Shown here piece after piece: positions 24,108-32,152 of a DNA stretch of 45,647 bases. This stretch comes from Heliophilum fasciatum. Lineage in GTDB: Bacteria; Bacillota; Desulfitobacteriia; Heliobacteriales; Heliobacteriaceae. The position numbers and the translations under genes were made by a program. The notes under the pieces are model-generated. The model was not told the DNA's origin, did not search any database, and saw only the letters and a program-made list of their open reading frames with translations. The stretch lies in the NCBI RefSeq assembly GCF_004341395.1, contig NZ_SLXT01000023.1:1-45647 (forward strand), written 5' to 3'. Position 1 is the stretch's first letter. Every line of letters begins with the position of its first letter.

Positions 24108-26235
24108 CACACTCACGTTGGTGGCAATGGGTTGCCCGGTTGGCTTCTTCCGCTTTTTTCGCATCATTAAAGTTATCCAGCGTCGACAGGTAGCCGGTGA
24201 TGCGCCGCACCCGGGAAATGGCACCGTGACCGCAGCGGGGGCAACTCTCTTGATCGATGACCCCGTTAAAGCCGCATTGCTTACAGATATCAACGGGGAA
24301 GTTGACCGCCGCATAGCCCATATCGGCATCATACATGGCTTTGATCAACGTCTCAAAAGCCTGCATGTTGTGCTGTGGCGCTGACGGCAATTCCACGTAA
24401 GAAATATGCCCGGCATTACAGTACTTGTGATAGGGTCCTTCCAGACCGATCTTGGCAAAGGCATTGATCTGGAACTCTACCGGTACATGGAACGAGTTGG
24501 TATACCAGGGGCGATCGGTCACACCAGGAATTACCCCAAAGCGGTCGCGATCTTTCTTGGTAAATTTGCCTGAAAGCCCTTCCGCCGGTGTCGCCAGCAA
24601 CGAAAAATTGAGCCCATACTGCTGCGAAGCTTCGTCCATCCGGTCACGCATGTGACTCACGATCTTCAGGCCCAACGCCTGCGCTTCCGGCGACTGGCCG
24701 TGATGGTGCCCCGTCAGCGCCACTAAACATTCGGCCAAGCCGATAAAGCCCATCGACAGCGTGCCATGGATGATGGCCGGCTCGATTTTATCAGTCAGTT
24801 TCAACGACTCACTACCCACATAAAGACGCTGCCCCATCAGGAAGGGAAAATCACAGACCCGTAAATTCTTTTGCACGTCAAATCGCGTCAAAAGCTGCTT
24901 GATGATCAAGTCGATCGTTTCATCAAGCATCCGCCAAAAAGCATCCAAATCGCCTTGGGCACGCAAGCCGATACGCGGCAAGTTCAGCGAAGTAAAGGAA
25001 AGATTACCACGGCCATCGGTTACCTCAGCGCCGTTCACATTGCCGATCACGCGGGTCCGGCAGCCCATATAGGCCACTTCTTCGTTATCCTGTTGATAGG
25101 AGCGGTTAAAGGAAGCATCTTGAAAAGCAAAGTTGGGGAACAAGCGCTTGCAAGCCACCTGCATCGACAATTGGAACAAGTCATAGTTGGGATCACCCGG
25201 CGCATAGTTGATGCCTTTGCGAATCTTAAAGCACACATTCGGGAAAATCGGTGCCTCGCCCTTGCCTAAGCCTTTTTCATAGGCCTGTAAAAAGGTCCGC
25301 GTGATCAAGCGGCCTTCCCAGGTCGTGTCGGTACCAAAGTTAATCGAAGAAAAGGGAACCTGCGCCCCGGCACGACTGTGCATGGTGTTCAAATTATAGA
25401 TAAAGCCTTCCATGGCTTGATAGGTTTCACTCTCAACGCGCTCCCGCACCATCGCGATCAGCTTGTCCTCGGGAACGGTAATCTCAAAGCGGGCGATGGC
25501 TTTGCGCAGATCCGCTTCCTGCCGCCGGTATTCCGCTTGTACATAAGGAACCATATCACGTTCAAAGTAGGCGAAAGACTGACCGCCATGCATGTCGTTT
25601 TGATTGGACTGCAAGATGATCGCTGCCAACGCGGCAGCCGTCTTGATGCTTTTCGGCGGGCGGATATAACCGTGACCATTATCAAAGCCTTGCGCCAACA
25701 GGCGCTGCAAGGGAATTTGCAAGCACGTCAGGGTTTTGCCATACCAAGCCAAGTCATGAATATAAATATCGCCGTCACGATGCGCATTGGCTTCATCTTC
25801 CGGCAGCATGCGGTTCAAATAGTAGTTAACCGACGCTACTTCGGAGATCTGCAACACTTTCGCCGAAGGGCTGTTCGATACGTTCGCATTTTCCCGGTTG
25901 GTTTCACGTAAGATCTCACTGACAGCATCCATCAAATCAGACTGAGCATCGCGGATCCGCGTGCGTTGGTGGCGATAGAGTATGTAGGCTTTCGCTGTAC
26001 GGGCATGGCCGCTCTCAATCAGGACTTTTTCCACCGTATCTTGTACATCTTCCACCGAAAAAATATCGCCGTTATAGCGCTCTTTCAGCAACCGCAACAC
26101 ACGAAGCGTTAACTCCATGGCCATCTGGCGATCTTCACCGCCAACAGCTTTTGCGGCTTTAAAGATGGCATCGGTGATTTTGCCTTCGTGAAAAGAAGCA
26201 ATACGGCCATCACGCTTGCGAATCTGATTAAACAT
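24094..26235 (-). CDS. nrdD: Anaerobic ribonucleoside-triphosphate reductase
   Basis: A class III ribonucleotide reductase of 713 residues, which makes dNTPs without oxygen. The ATP-cone regulatory domain occupies about residues 1-95 (IRKRDGRIASFHEGKITDAI). The catalytic barrel includes a glycyl-radical loop near the end, RVRRITGYLSTL, with the radical Gly at about 681. Just before it is the zinc site CKQCGF...SCPRCGHG (four Cys). It needs NrdG for activation. The ATG follows GGAGGAAATAGG. It is co-transcribed with nrdR, 26 nt downstream of it. Confidence 0.98.
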   Translation of the reverse strand: MFNQIRKRDGRIASFHEGKITDAIFKAAKAVGGEDRQMAMELTLRVLRLLKERYNGDIFSVEDVQDTVEKVLIESGHARTAKAYILYRHQRTRIRDAQSDLMDAVSEILRETNRENANVSNSPSAKVLQISEVASVNYYLNRMLPEDEANAHRDGDIYIHDLAWYGKTLTCLQIPLQRLLAQGFDNGHGYIRPPKSIKTAAALAAIILQSNQNDMHGGQSFAYFERDMVPYVQAEYRRQEADLRKAIARFEITVPEDKLIAMVRERVESETYQAMEGFIYNLNTMHSRAGAQVPFSSINFGTDTTWEGRLITRTFLQAYEKGLGKGEAPIFPNVCFKIRKGINYAPGDPNYDLFQLSMQVACKRLFPNFAFQDASFNRSYQQDNEEVAYMGCRTRVIGNVNGAEVTDGRGNLSFTSLNLPRIGLRAQGDLDAFWRMLDETIDLIIKQLLTRFDVQKNLRVCDFPFLMGQRLYVGSESLKLTDKIEPAIIHGTLSMGFIGLAECLVALTGHHHGQSPEAQALGLKIVSHMRDRMDEASQQYGLNFSLLATPAEGLSGKFTKKDRDRFGVIPGVTDRPWYTNSFHVPVEFQINAFAKIGLEGPYHKYCNAGHISYVELPSAPQHNMQAFETLIKAMYDADMGYAAVNFPVDICKQCGFNGVIDQESCPRCGHGAISRVRRITGYLSTLDNFNDAKKAEEANRATHCHQRECEELH

Positions 26236-26260
26236 ACCTATTTCCTCCTCGAATGGGGAC

Positions 26261-26719
26261 CTAGTTTTTTCTGGCCAGCAGCCCCTCTAACTCTTCCAAA
26301 AAGCGGCCAATATCTTTAAATTGGCGGTAGACCGAAGCAAACCGCACATAAGCTACCTCGTCGACATCACGCAATCGCTCCATGACCAATTCACCGATCT
26401 GCACCGTCGGCACTTCTCGTTCACAACGATTACGCAAATCCCGCTCCAAAGCTGTCACCAAGGCTTCCAATTGTTCCAGCGGGATCGGGCGCTTTTCACA
26501 AGCTTTGACGAGACCAGACATCAGTTTATGACGATCAAAAGCTTGCAGCGTTCCATCCTTTTTACGCACAATCAGCGGTGCTTCTTCTACGCGCTCCAAT
26601 GTAGTAAAACGACGATTACAAGTGAGACACTCCCGACGCCGCCGAATCGTTCGGCCTTCCTCCGCGGCTCTTGTCTCTAACACTTTTGACTCGGGATGTC
26701 CACAGTAAAAGCACTGCAT
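26261..26719 (-). CDS. nrdR: Transcriptional repressor NrdR
   Basis: The 152-residue repressor has the NrdR zinc ribbon CX2C...CX2C (Cys 3 and 6 in MQCFYCGHPE; Cys 31 and 34 in ECLTCNRRF). An ATP-cone domain runs from about residue 50 to 138 (IVRKKDGTLQAFDRHKLMSG). NrdR senses ATP/dATP and represses ribonucleotide reductase operons. It is directly upstream of nrdD, and two NrdR-box-like sites lie in its own promoter, suggesting autoregulation. GGAGGAACG precedes the ATG. Confidence 0.97.
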   Translation of the reverse strand: MQCFYCGHPESKVLETRAAEEGRTIRRRRECLTCNRRFTTLERVEEAPLIVRKKDGTLQAFDRHKLMSGLVKACEKRPIPLEQLEALVTALERDLRNRCEREVPTVQIGELVMERLRDVDEVAYVRFASVYRQFKDIGRFLEELEGLLARKN

Positions 26720-26737
26720 TTGACGTTCCTCCGCATA

Positions 26738-26790
26738 ACCCTATATCTAGTTGCTTTGAAATTATACAACCCTAGATATTGGTCGGTCAA
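26738..26790 (-). promoter_or_regulatory. nrdR-nrdD promoter with two NrdR-box-like sites
   Basis: On the minus strand TTGACC (26785-26790) and TATAAT (26761-26766) are spaced by 18 bp. Two 16-bp NrdR-box-like sequences are present, GACCAATATCTAGGGT (26769-26784, inside the spacer) and CAACTAGATATAGGGT (26738-26753). They are 31 bp apart, about three helical turns, as in known NrdR-box pairs. They match the ACACTATATATTGTGT-type consensus at roughly 11-12 of 16 positions. Confidence 0.8.
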
Positions 26791-26920
26791 ACGCTCTTCC
26801 CCCATGTTAGGTAAACTATGCCGACATTTTAGCCTGTTTCCTGCGTTTTCGCCCCTCTTCCTGTGCCTTCTCCTGTCCGATTCGATTTTTTCAAAGGGCC
26901 ATAAAAGGGCCATAAAATAG

Positions 26921-26953
26921 CAAAGCCCCCTAACCGCTTAGCGGTTAAAGGGC
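26921..26953 (-). terminator. Terminator overlapping the ymxH stop codon
   Basis: A hairpin with GCCC...AACCGC and GCGGTT...GGGC arms (13 bp with two mismatches), whose loop is the ymxH stop codon TAA, is followed by a moderately T-rich stretch. It ends the sigG-ymxH unit before the nrdR promoter. Confidence 0.65.
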
Positions 26954-27228
26954 AGGTTTTCGCTTCCATCTTGATGGCTTGATAATTCATTATAATTATT
27001 GAGTTCGACCAAAATTACATCGACACCGATTTTCTTGATCCGGTCCCAGGGGACAATCACATCATCACCGCGCCCGAAAAGGCCCATAAACCGTCCTACG
27101 CCTGGCAGAACGATCGCACGTACTTTGCCAAGTTCCGGGTCAATATCAATGTCCTTGATCACACCGAGTCGCCGTCCATCAGTGACATTGACAATATCCC
27201 GGATGCGCAGTTCGGAAATCTTAATCAC
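26938..27228 (-). CDS. ymxH: YlmC/YmxH family PRC-barrel protein
   Basis: A 96-residue single PRC-barrel protein of the YlmC/YmxH sporulation-associated family. The core reads ISELRIRDIVNV and DGRRLGVIKDIDID (about residues 4-30), and later FGRGDDVIVPWDRIKKIG (about residues 53-70). Family function is unknown. I chose the GTG at 27228 because family members begin with (V/M)xISEL and GGAGG lies 10 nt upstream; a longer upstream frame has no family-like residues. It follows sigG by 84 nt. Confidence 0.88.
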   Translation of the reverse strand: MIKISELRIRDIVNVTDGRRLGVIKDIDIDPELGKVRAIVLPGVGRFMGLFGRGDDVIVPWDRIKKIGVDVILVELNNYNELSSHQDGSENLPFNR

Positions 27229-27312
27229 CTGCCGGCCACCTCCCTCTAATGCTACATAGTATGAAGGAGGGGTAGTAGTTGTGACTATTTCTCCAGCATT
27301 TGGCACGATTAT

Positions 27313-28086
27313 CTAGACATATTTTTTCATGTGGCCCAAAGCCGCTTTTTCGAGTCGGGAAACTTGGGCCTGGGAGATACCGATCTCCTCGGCCACTTCC
27401 ATCTGCGTCTTGCCTTCGAAAAAGCGTAAATTGAGGATCAGTTTCTCCCGGTCATTGAGTTTGCGCATCGCTTCCCGCACAGCCAGTCCTTCCAGCCACT
27501 GACCGTCTTGGTTTTTTTCATCACCGATTTGATCCATCACAAAGATCGGATCGCCGCCATCATGGTAGATCGGTTCGAACAGGGAAATCGGTTCTTGAAT
27601 CGCATCGAGGGCAAAGACAACTTCCTCACGAGAAAACCCTAAGGCTTCGGCGATTTCCGCCACGGACGGTTCCCGTGAAAGCCGGTTCACCAGTTGGTCG
27701 CGAATTTGCAATGCTTTATAAGCAATATCACGCAATGAGCGACTTACCCGGATGGGGTTATTGTCTCGTAAATAGCGGCGAATTTCGCCAATGATCATGG
27801 GCACGGCATAGGTAGAAAATTTGACATTCTGACCAAGATCGAAATTATCGATCGCTTTCATCAAGCCAATACAACCGACTTGGAACAAGTCATCGACATA
27901 TTCTCCTCGATTCGTAAAGCGTTGTATGACACTAAGTACAAGTCGCAGATTGCCGCTAATCAGCTTTTCCCGCGCTGCTGTGTCACCTGCTTGCATGGCC
28001 TGAAACAAGGTTCGCATCTCCACATTGGTAAGCACGGGCAGCTTGGCCGTATTCACCCCGCAGATCTCCACCTTGTTGACCATCAT
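27313..28086 (-). CDS. sigG: RNA polymerase sporulation sigma factor SigG
   Basis: The 257-residue forespore-specific sigma factor opens with the characteristic NKVEICGVNTAKLPVL (about residues 3-18). Region 2 includes LFQVGCIGLMKAIDNFD, region 3 has REPSVAEIAEALGFS, and region 4 has LNLRFFEGKTQMEVAEEIG and SQAQVSRLEKAAL. It directs late forespore genes such as SASPs. The ATG at 28086 has GGGAGGG at 6 nt. An upstream candidate forespore promoter is listed separately. It lies 88 nt after sigE, the order in Bacillus and Clostridia. Confidence 0.97.
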   Translation of the reverse strand: MMVNKVEICGVNTAKLPVLTNVEMRTLFQAMQAGDTAAREKLISGNLRLVLSVIQRFTNRGEYVDDLFQVGCIGLMKAIDNFDLGQNVKFSTYAVPMIIGEIRRYLRDNNPIRVSRSLRDIAYKALQIRDQLVNRLSREPSVAEIAEALGFSREEVVFALDAIQEPISLFEPIYHDGGDPIFVMDQIGDEKNQDGQWLEGLAVREAMRKLNDREKLILNLRFFEGKTQMEVAEEIGISQAQVSRLEKAALGHMKKYV

Positions 28087-28122
28087 GGGCAACCCTCCCG
28101 ACGGTGACGAAGTTACATCTTC

Positions 28123-28152
28123 TAGTATTGGCTTCGTCTTTTCGGGTTATAC
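28123..28152 (-). promoter_or_regulatory. Candidate forespore (sigma-F/G) promoter of sigG
   Basis: GTATAA (28147-28152) and AATACTA (28123-28129) on the minus strand are spaced by 17 bp. They resemble forespore sigma-F/G -35 (G(C/T)ATA) and -10 (CATACTA-like) elements, and lie in the short gap between sigE and sigG. In Bacillus, sigG is transcribed by sigma-F, so the match is meaningful, but two short motifs are weak evidence. Confidence 0.55.
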
Positions 28153-28174
28153 CGGGTTGCCGCGACATCAAATT

Positions 28175-28921
28175 TTATTCCAAACGGTGAAATTCCTTGC
28201 GCAGCCGCTTGATGATCCGCTTTTCCAGACGTGAAATGTAGGATTGCGAGATGCCCAACAAGTCGGCCACTTCTTTTTGCGTTTTTTCCTGAGCATCACG
28301 CAGTCCAAAGCGCAATTCCACGATACACCGCTCGCGGGTGGTTAATTTGCTCATCGCCGCTTGCAGCAATTTGCGGTCGACTTCTCCTTCAATGGATTTA
28401 TAAATAATATCGTTCTCCGTCCCCAGCACATCGGAGAGCAATAATTCATTGCCATCCCAGTCAATATTGAGGGGTTCATCAAAAGAGACTTCCGAGCGGG
28501 TTTTATTGTTGCGCCGTAAGTACATTAAGATTTCATTCTCAATGCAGCGTGACGCATAGGTAGCCAGCTTGATTTTCTTTAAAGGATCAAAGGTATTGAC
28601 AGCTTTGATTAAACCGATCGTACCGATCGAAACCAGATCTTCGATACCGATCCCTGTATTTTCAAATTTGCGGGCAATATATACGACTAACCGCAAGTTG
28701 CGCTCAATCAAAATGGACTTGACCGAACCGTCACCGTTTTCCAGTAAAAGCAACAGATCGCTTTCTTCGGCAACGGTCAACGGAGGCGGCAACGCTTCAC
28801 TCGATCCTACATAATGAACTTCCGAAACCAAATTCAACCGTTGAAGCCAGTATAAGATGCGGCGTTCCACTTTTTCTTTTAATCCTTTCACCGGTCCATC
28901 AGCCAAACCTAAGGATTCCAC
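28175..28921 (-). CDS. sigE: Pro-sigma-E (RNA polymerase sporulation sigma factor SigE)
   Basis: The 248-residue mother-cell sigma factor carries an N-terminal pro-sequence (about residues 1-45) and the cleavage region [15 protein letters not shown], which matches pro-SigE. Region 2 has [19 protein letters not shown] and region 4 has [20 protein letters not shown] and [11 protein letters not shown]. The pro-sequence is removed by SpoIIGA. I chose the GTG at 28921 because GGGGG sits 7 nt upstream; the ATG two codons earlier would have only 1 nt spacing. It lies 11 nt after spoIIGA. Confidence 0.96.
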   Translation of the reverse strand: MESLGLADGPVKGLKEKVERRILYWLQRLNLVSEVHYVGSSEALPPPLTVAEESDLLLLLENGDGSVKSILIERNLRLVVYIARKFENTGIGIEDLVSIGTIGLIKAVNTFDPLKKIKLATYASRCIENEILMYLRRNNKTRSEVSFDEPLNIDWDGNELLLSDVLGTENDIIYKSIEGEVDRKLLQAAMSKLTTRERCIVELRFGLRDAQEKTQKEVADLLGISQSYISRLEKRIIKRLRKEFHRLE

Positions 28922-28932
28922 ACCCATTCCCC

Positions 28933-29751
28933 CTACGTTTCCATTGTCCAAACAGCCGGCACCAAGGCATGATACTGCTTATTCGGATCTAAAGGCTGAT
29001 CTGTAACGCCGATCCAAGCATCAGTGCAAACTTTCCAAGGGTGTTGGGCAATTCTTACCATCGCCTGGGACGGTCGAAAGCCCGGCATCACACCCTGGCT
29101 TTGCCCCAATGAAACAAAAGGTATGTAACGCACCGGTAATGCCAGTGCCGCTTCCTCTCTTTCTGCCGGCCAACCTTCCGGTAAAAGATGAGCAATCGCC
29201 TGCCGCTCCACAACGATGACCGGGGAACGCGTTAAGGGATCCCGTAACCCATTGCCACTGTCAATTAAGGCCGGAATTTCCGTCTTACCGCTGGCCAGCA
29301 TCACCAGCAATTGTGCTTGCCAGCAGGCCCTTTCCCGCGAACCGCGCCATAGATGTAAAAAGCCAAATGCGATCAGCGCCCCAAGCAAAAGCAATAACCA
29401 AAACTGCCAGGGTGTACTTCCGGTTTCAATCGGTACAAAAGCGTACATTAATCCGCCAATTACCCAAGCACTGACATAAAAAACTCCTCCATGACGGAGG
29501 CGGTTGTGGGGAAAGGCAATCCACACGAGCACACCGCTGAGCAATAACTTATACAGCCAGGCCATCCACCAGAGGGGCTGCCACCACAAAAAGAGAAGCG
29601 ACCCTGTCGCCCCTGCTGCTGCCGCTACCATATAACGTTGATAAAGGCAGGGGCTGCGCAAGAGACTGGAGGTCAACCATAATAGAAAAAAATCGATGAT
29701 GAAATTGATTAACCAAGCTAAATCCCAGTAGACAACCCCGTGATCTTCCAT
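28933..29751 (-). CDS. spoIIGA: Sporulation sigma-E factor processing peptidase SpoIIGA
   Basis: A protein of about 272 residues. The N-terminal half has about five hydrophobic segments, starting with [19 protein letters not shown] (residues 6-24). The C-terminal half carries the aspartic-protease-like site [12 protein letters not shown] (Asp at about residue 178). SpoIIGA sits in the asymmetric septum and, on signalling by SpoIIR, cleaves pro-SigE. I chose the ATG at 29751 with GGTGGTG upstream; the earlier in-frame TTG would lie at the predicted transcription start. It is directly upstream of sigE. Confidence 0.94.
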   Translation of the reverse strand: MEDHGVVYWDLAWLINFIIDFFLLWLTSSLLRSPCLYQRYMVAAAAGATGSLLFLWWQPLWWMAWLYKLLLSGVLVWIAFPHNRLRHGGVFYVSAWVIGGLMYAFVPIETGSTPWQFWLLLLLGALIAFGFLHLWRGSRERACWQAQLLVMLASGKTEIPALIDSGNGLRDPLTRSPVIVVERQAIAHLLPEGWPAEREEAALALPVRYIPFVSLGQSQGVMPGFRPSQAMVRIAQHPWKVCTDAWIGVTDQPLDPNKQYHALVPAVWTMET

Positions 29752-29783
29752 CGACTTCACCACCATCATCTTGAACAAGTACC

Positions 29784-29816
29784 ATTATAGCGCAGCCCTT
29801 TTACAAATATTGTCAC
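29784..29816 (-). promoter_or_regulatory. spoIIG-like long-spacer promoter
   Basis: GTGACA (29811-29816) and TATAAT (29784-29789) on the minus strand are separated by 21 bp. The Spo0A-activated spoIIG promoter of Bacillus also has an over-long spacer (22 bp) with good hexamers. TTTGTAAAA (29799-29807) lies between them and partly resembles a Spo0A box; the reverse strand also has TTGTCACA-like bases. The Spo0A site is unproven. Confidence 0.6.
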
Positions 29817-29831
29817 ATCATGGCCGGTTTA

Positions 29832-29866
29832 AAAAATAAAATACCTGAGGATTTCCTCAGGTATTT
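29832..29866 (-). terminator. Intrinsic terminator of ftsZ
   Basis: A perfect 13-bp stem AAATACCTGAGGA/TCCTCAGGTATTT (loop of 2) is followed by TTATTTTTT on the minus strand, 17 nt after the ftsZ stop codon. It closes the dcw cluster. Confidence 0.93.
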
Positions 29867-29883
29867 CTCCAATATTCATAAGA

Positions 29884-31119
29884 TTAGCGGCGATGATTGC
29901 GAATAAAATGGGGAATATCCACATCATCATTAGCAGAATTTTGTTTGCCTGTTGCTGTCGGCTCGACAACCGTCATCGGTGGATGAACCGGTTGCGGCTG
30001 AACCGCCGGTTGCATCGTTGGCTGCATTACCGGTTGCATCGTTGGCTGCATTACCGGTTGCATCGTTGGTTGCATCACCGGCTGCATCGTTGGTTGCATC
30101 ACCGGTTGCGCCACAACACGCTCCGACGGCACGTTGACTACTCGCCCGGCAACTCCGATCGCCGGCTGTTGATCGAATCCAGTCGCAATGATCGTTACCC
30201 GTACGCTGTCTTTCATCGATTCATCAATGACAGCACCAAAGATGATGTTGGCTTCCGGATCAACGACTTCATTGAGCACTTCGGCGGCCTCATGAACTTC
30301 CAGCATCCCCAAGTTGGAACCACCGGTGATGTTCAACAAGACACCGCGAGCGCCTTCGATGGAAGTTTCCAGCAGAGGACTGGAGATCGCTTTGCGCACC
30401 GCATCAACCACACGAGTTTCACCGGAAGCTTCGCCAACACCCATTAAGGCCGAGCCCGTATCCGTCATGATCGTCTTGACGTCAGCAAAATCCAAGTTGA
30501 TCAATCCTGGGACAGCAATCAAGTCCGATATACCTTGTACACCTTGACGCAATATATCATCAGCTTGCTTAAAGGCTTCGTTCATCGGTGTATTTTTATC
30601 GACAACCTGTAAAAGCCGATCATTGGGAATAACGATCAGCGTATCCACAGCCTTGCGTAATTCCTGGATCCCTTTTTCAGCTTGCGTCGCCCGCCGCCGG
30701 CCTTCGAAGGTAAAGGGACGGGTTACCACGCCCACAGTCAAGGCGCCCAATTCCTTAGCCACCTCAGCGACGATCGGTGCTGCGCCCGTTCCTGTTCCAC
30801 CGCCCATACCGGCCGTGACAAAGACCATATCAGCACCTTTAAGCGCAGCCGTTAACTCATCGCGGCTTTCTTCCGCTGCTTTTTTGCCAACCTCAGGATT
30901 GGCACCGGCGCCTAACCCTTTGGTCAGTTTCATCCCGATCTGCATCTTTTGCTCAGCCCGGGAAAGCTGCAACGACTGTGCATCCGTATTGACGGAGATG
31001 AAATGTACACCGCGAACTCCATGGGCGATCATACGGTTAACAGCATTATTGCCGCCGCCACCGACACCTACGACTCGAATCACAGCTAATTGGTTTAATT
31101 CCGTATCCAGTTCAAACAC
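29884..31119 (-). CDS. ftsZ: Cell division protein FtsZ
   Basis: The 411-residue tubulin-like GTPase has the signature GGGTGTG at residues 106-112, the N-terminal [14 protein letters not shown] and the T7-loop region [13 protein letters not shown]. After about residue 320 an unusual linker of repeated MQPTMQPV units follows (residues about 338-370), then a Pro/Thr-rich stretch. The conserved C-terminal peptide [13 protein letters not shown] binds membrane anchors such as SepF. It has a GTG start with AAAGGAGGTCGCC upstream. It lies after ftsQ with no ftsA between, and ends at a strong terminator. Confidence 0.98.
   Translation of the reverse strand: MFELDTELNQLAVIRVVGVGGGGNNAVNRMIAHGVRGVHFISVNTDAQSLQLSRAEQKMQIGMKLTKGLGAGANPEVGKKAAEESRDELTAALKGADMVFVTAGMGGGTGTGAAPIVAEVAKELGALTVGVVTRPFTFEGRRRATQAEKGIQELRKAVDTLIVIPNDRLLQVVDKNTPMNEAFKQADDILRQGVQGISDLIAVPGLINLDFADVKTIMTDTGSALMGVGEASGETRVVDAVRKAISSPLLETSIEGARGVLLNITGGSNLGMLEVHEAAEVLNEVVDPEANIIFGAVIDESMKDSVRVTIIATGFDQQPAIGVAGRVVNVPSERVVAQPVMQPTMQPVMQPTMQPVMQPTMQPVMQPTMQPAVQPQPVHPPMTVVEPTATGKQNSANDDVDIPHFIRNHRR
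30011..30106 (-). repeat. Four 24-bp tandem repeats in the ftsZ linker
   Basis: Four consecutive 24-bp units start at 30011, 30035, 30059 and 30083 (plus-strand form TGCATCGTTGG.TGCAT.ACCGG). The first two are identical, and the last two differ from them at only a few wobble-like positions. On the coding strand each encodes eight residues of the MQPTMQPV type. Confidence 0.95.
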
Positions 31120-31193
31120 AGGGCGACCTCCTTTTAACTGCCTGGGGGTTATTGTATTTTCATCGCCACATTTGAATCCTTTTGGTACCCTTG

Positions 31194-31199
31194 ATTATA
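31194..31199 (-). promoter_or_regulatory. Candidate -10 element upstream of ftsZ
   Basis: TATAAT on the minus strand lies 75 nt before the ftsZ start, in A/T-rich DNA between ftsQ and ftsZ. No clear -35 is found at 16-18 bp (best is ATCAGA), so this is tentative. The gap of 192 bp otherwise shows only a 6-bp weak stem near 31270-31292. Confidence 0.4.
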
Positions 31200-31311
31200 A
31201 CCGAAAAGAAGCGCTGTCTGATAATTTTATTTGCCTTTTTCGTTTTTTCTGAACTGTAATCCTTCCCAAAGAGTCGCCGTTAACCTGACGGCGTTTATGT
31301 ACGTGGTTTGC

Positions 31312-32031
31312 TTAAAGCTTGATAACCGGTGAGGTATGGGACGTTACATCAATATAACGAATTTTACCCAATCGTTGTTCACGCGTGAGTTCAGCGAAAA
31401 TATCAGCCAACGCATCGCCTTTGGCAGCCACTTGGTCAGGCGTGCCGAAGCGAACTTCGACTCCTTCCACAGTATATAAGGTTAAGCGGCCCCCTTCACG
31501 GACGTGCACTTCCGCAATCCGCGTCATTAACGTCGGCGCGAACTCGCGACAGAACCGTAACGCCGCCGCCATCTCATCACCGGTAAAAGCTTGTCCAGGA
31601 CCGACCTGAGAAGACACGGGAATCCCCGTCAACAACGGCAAGGGAATCCCGGTTAAGGCATTGACCGTCTGCAAAAAGGTACCCTGATGATCAACCAGAA
31701 TAAATCCCCGGGGACCGTGCACCACAGCTACCGGTTTACGTTCTTTGATCTGAAGAATTACCGTAGAGGGCCACTGCCGCTCTAAAGCAATCGCTTCGAC
31801 CTGAGGGTGAAACAAAAGCTGTTGTACCACGCGCTTTTCATCAAGACGCCAAATATTTTCACCCAATTGAATACCGGAAAGTTGCACCATCTCCGCTTCC
31901 GGCAATAATGAAGTACCTTGCACACTCACATGGGTAATTCCAAAGAAGGGGGAACGAAGAAAAAAATACGTAGCCACCAGCGCCATGGCGATAAAACTAA
32001 AAAGTAACTTGCTGGCACGCTGACGTAGCAT
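31312..32031 (-). CDS. ftsQ: Cell division protein FtsQ/DivIB
   Basis: A protein of about 239 residues. It has a short cytoplasmic N-terminus (MLRQRASK), one transmembrane segment (about residues 10-30) and an external POTRA domain (from FGITHVSVQGTSLLPEAEM to VILQIKERKPVAVVH, about residues 33-105). The C-terminal beta domain follows. FtsQ/DivIB is a bridge protein of the divisome. The ATG at 32031 has AAAGGAGAATG upstream; an ATG 6 nt earlier is less likely. It lies after murA and before ftsZ. Confidence 0.92.
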   Translation of the reverse strand: MLRQRASKLLFSFIAMALVATYFFLRSPFFGITHVSVQGTSLLPEAEMVQLSGIQLGENIWRLDEKRVVQQLLFHPQVEAIALERQWPSTVILQIKERKPVAVVHGPRGFILVDHQGTFLQTVNALTGIPLPLLTGIPVSSQVGPGQAFTGDEMAAALRFCREFAPTLMTRIAEVHVREGGRLTLYTVEGVEVRFGTPDQVAAKGDALADIFAELTREQRLGKIRYIDVTSHTSPVIKL

Positions 32032-32069
32032 AATCATTCTCCTTTTGTTGGAAAAAATGCAACAGCGTT

Positions 32070-32098
32070 ATTATAACAAAAAAGCTTGCTCCTGACCA
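32070..32098 (-). promoter_or_regulatory. Sigma-A promoter of ftsQ
   Basis: TGGTCA (32093-32098, 4 of 6) and TATAAT (32070-32075) on the minus strand are spaced by 17 bp, in the 115-bp gap between murA and ftsQ. Confidence 0.65.
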
Positions 32099-32152
32099 TC
32101 ATCGCTTTGCTCTTTTTATGATTATCCTCTTTCACCTAATGATCAATATTTT

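Noticed and set aside
27229-27306. An N-terminally longer ymxH starting at 27306
   Set aside because: The extra 26 residues are not family-like, and a better start with GGAGG spacing lies at 27228.
30011-30106. CRISPR-like array in ftsZ
   Set aside because: The repeats are directly adjacent without spacers and encode in-frame peptide repeats, so they are a coding tandem repeat.
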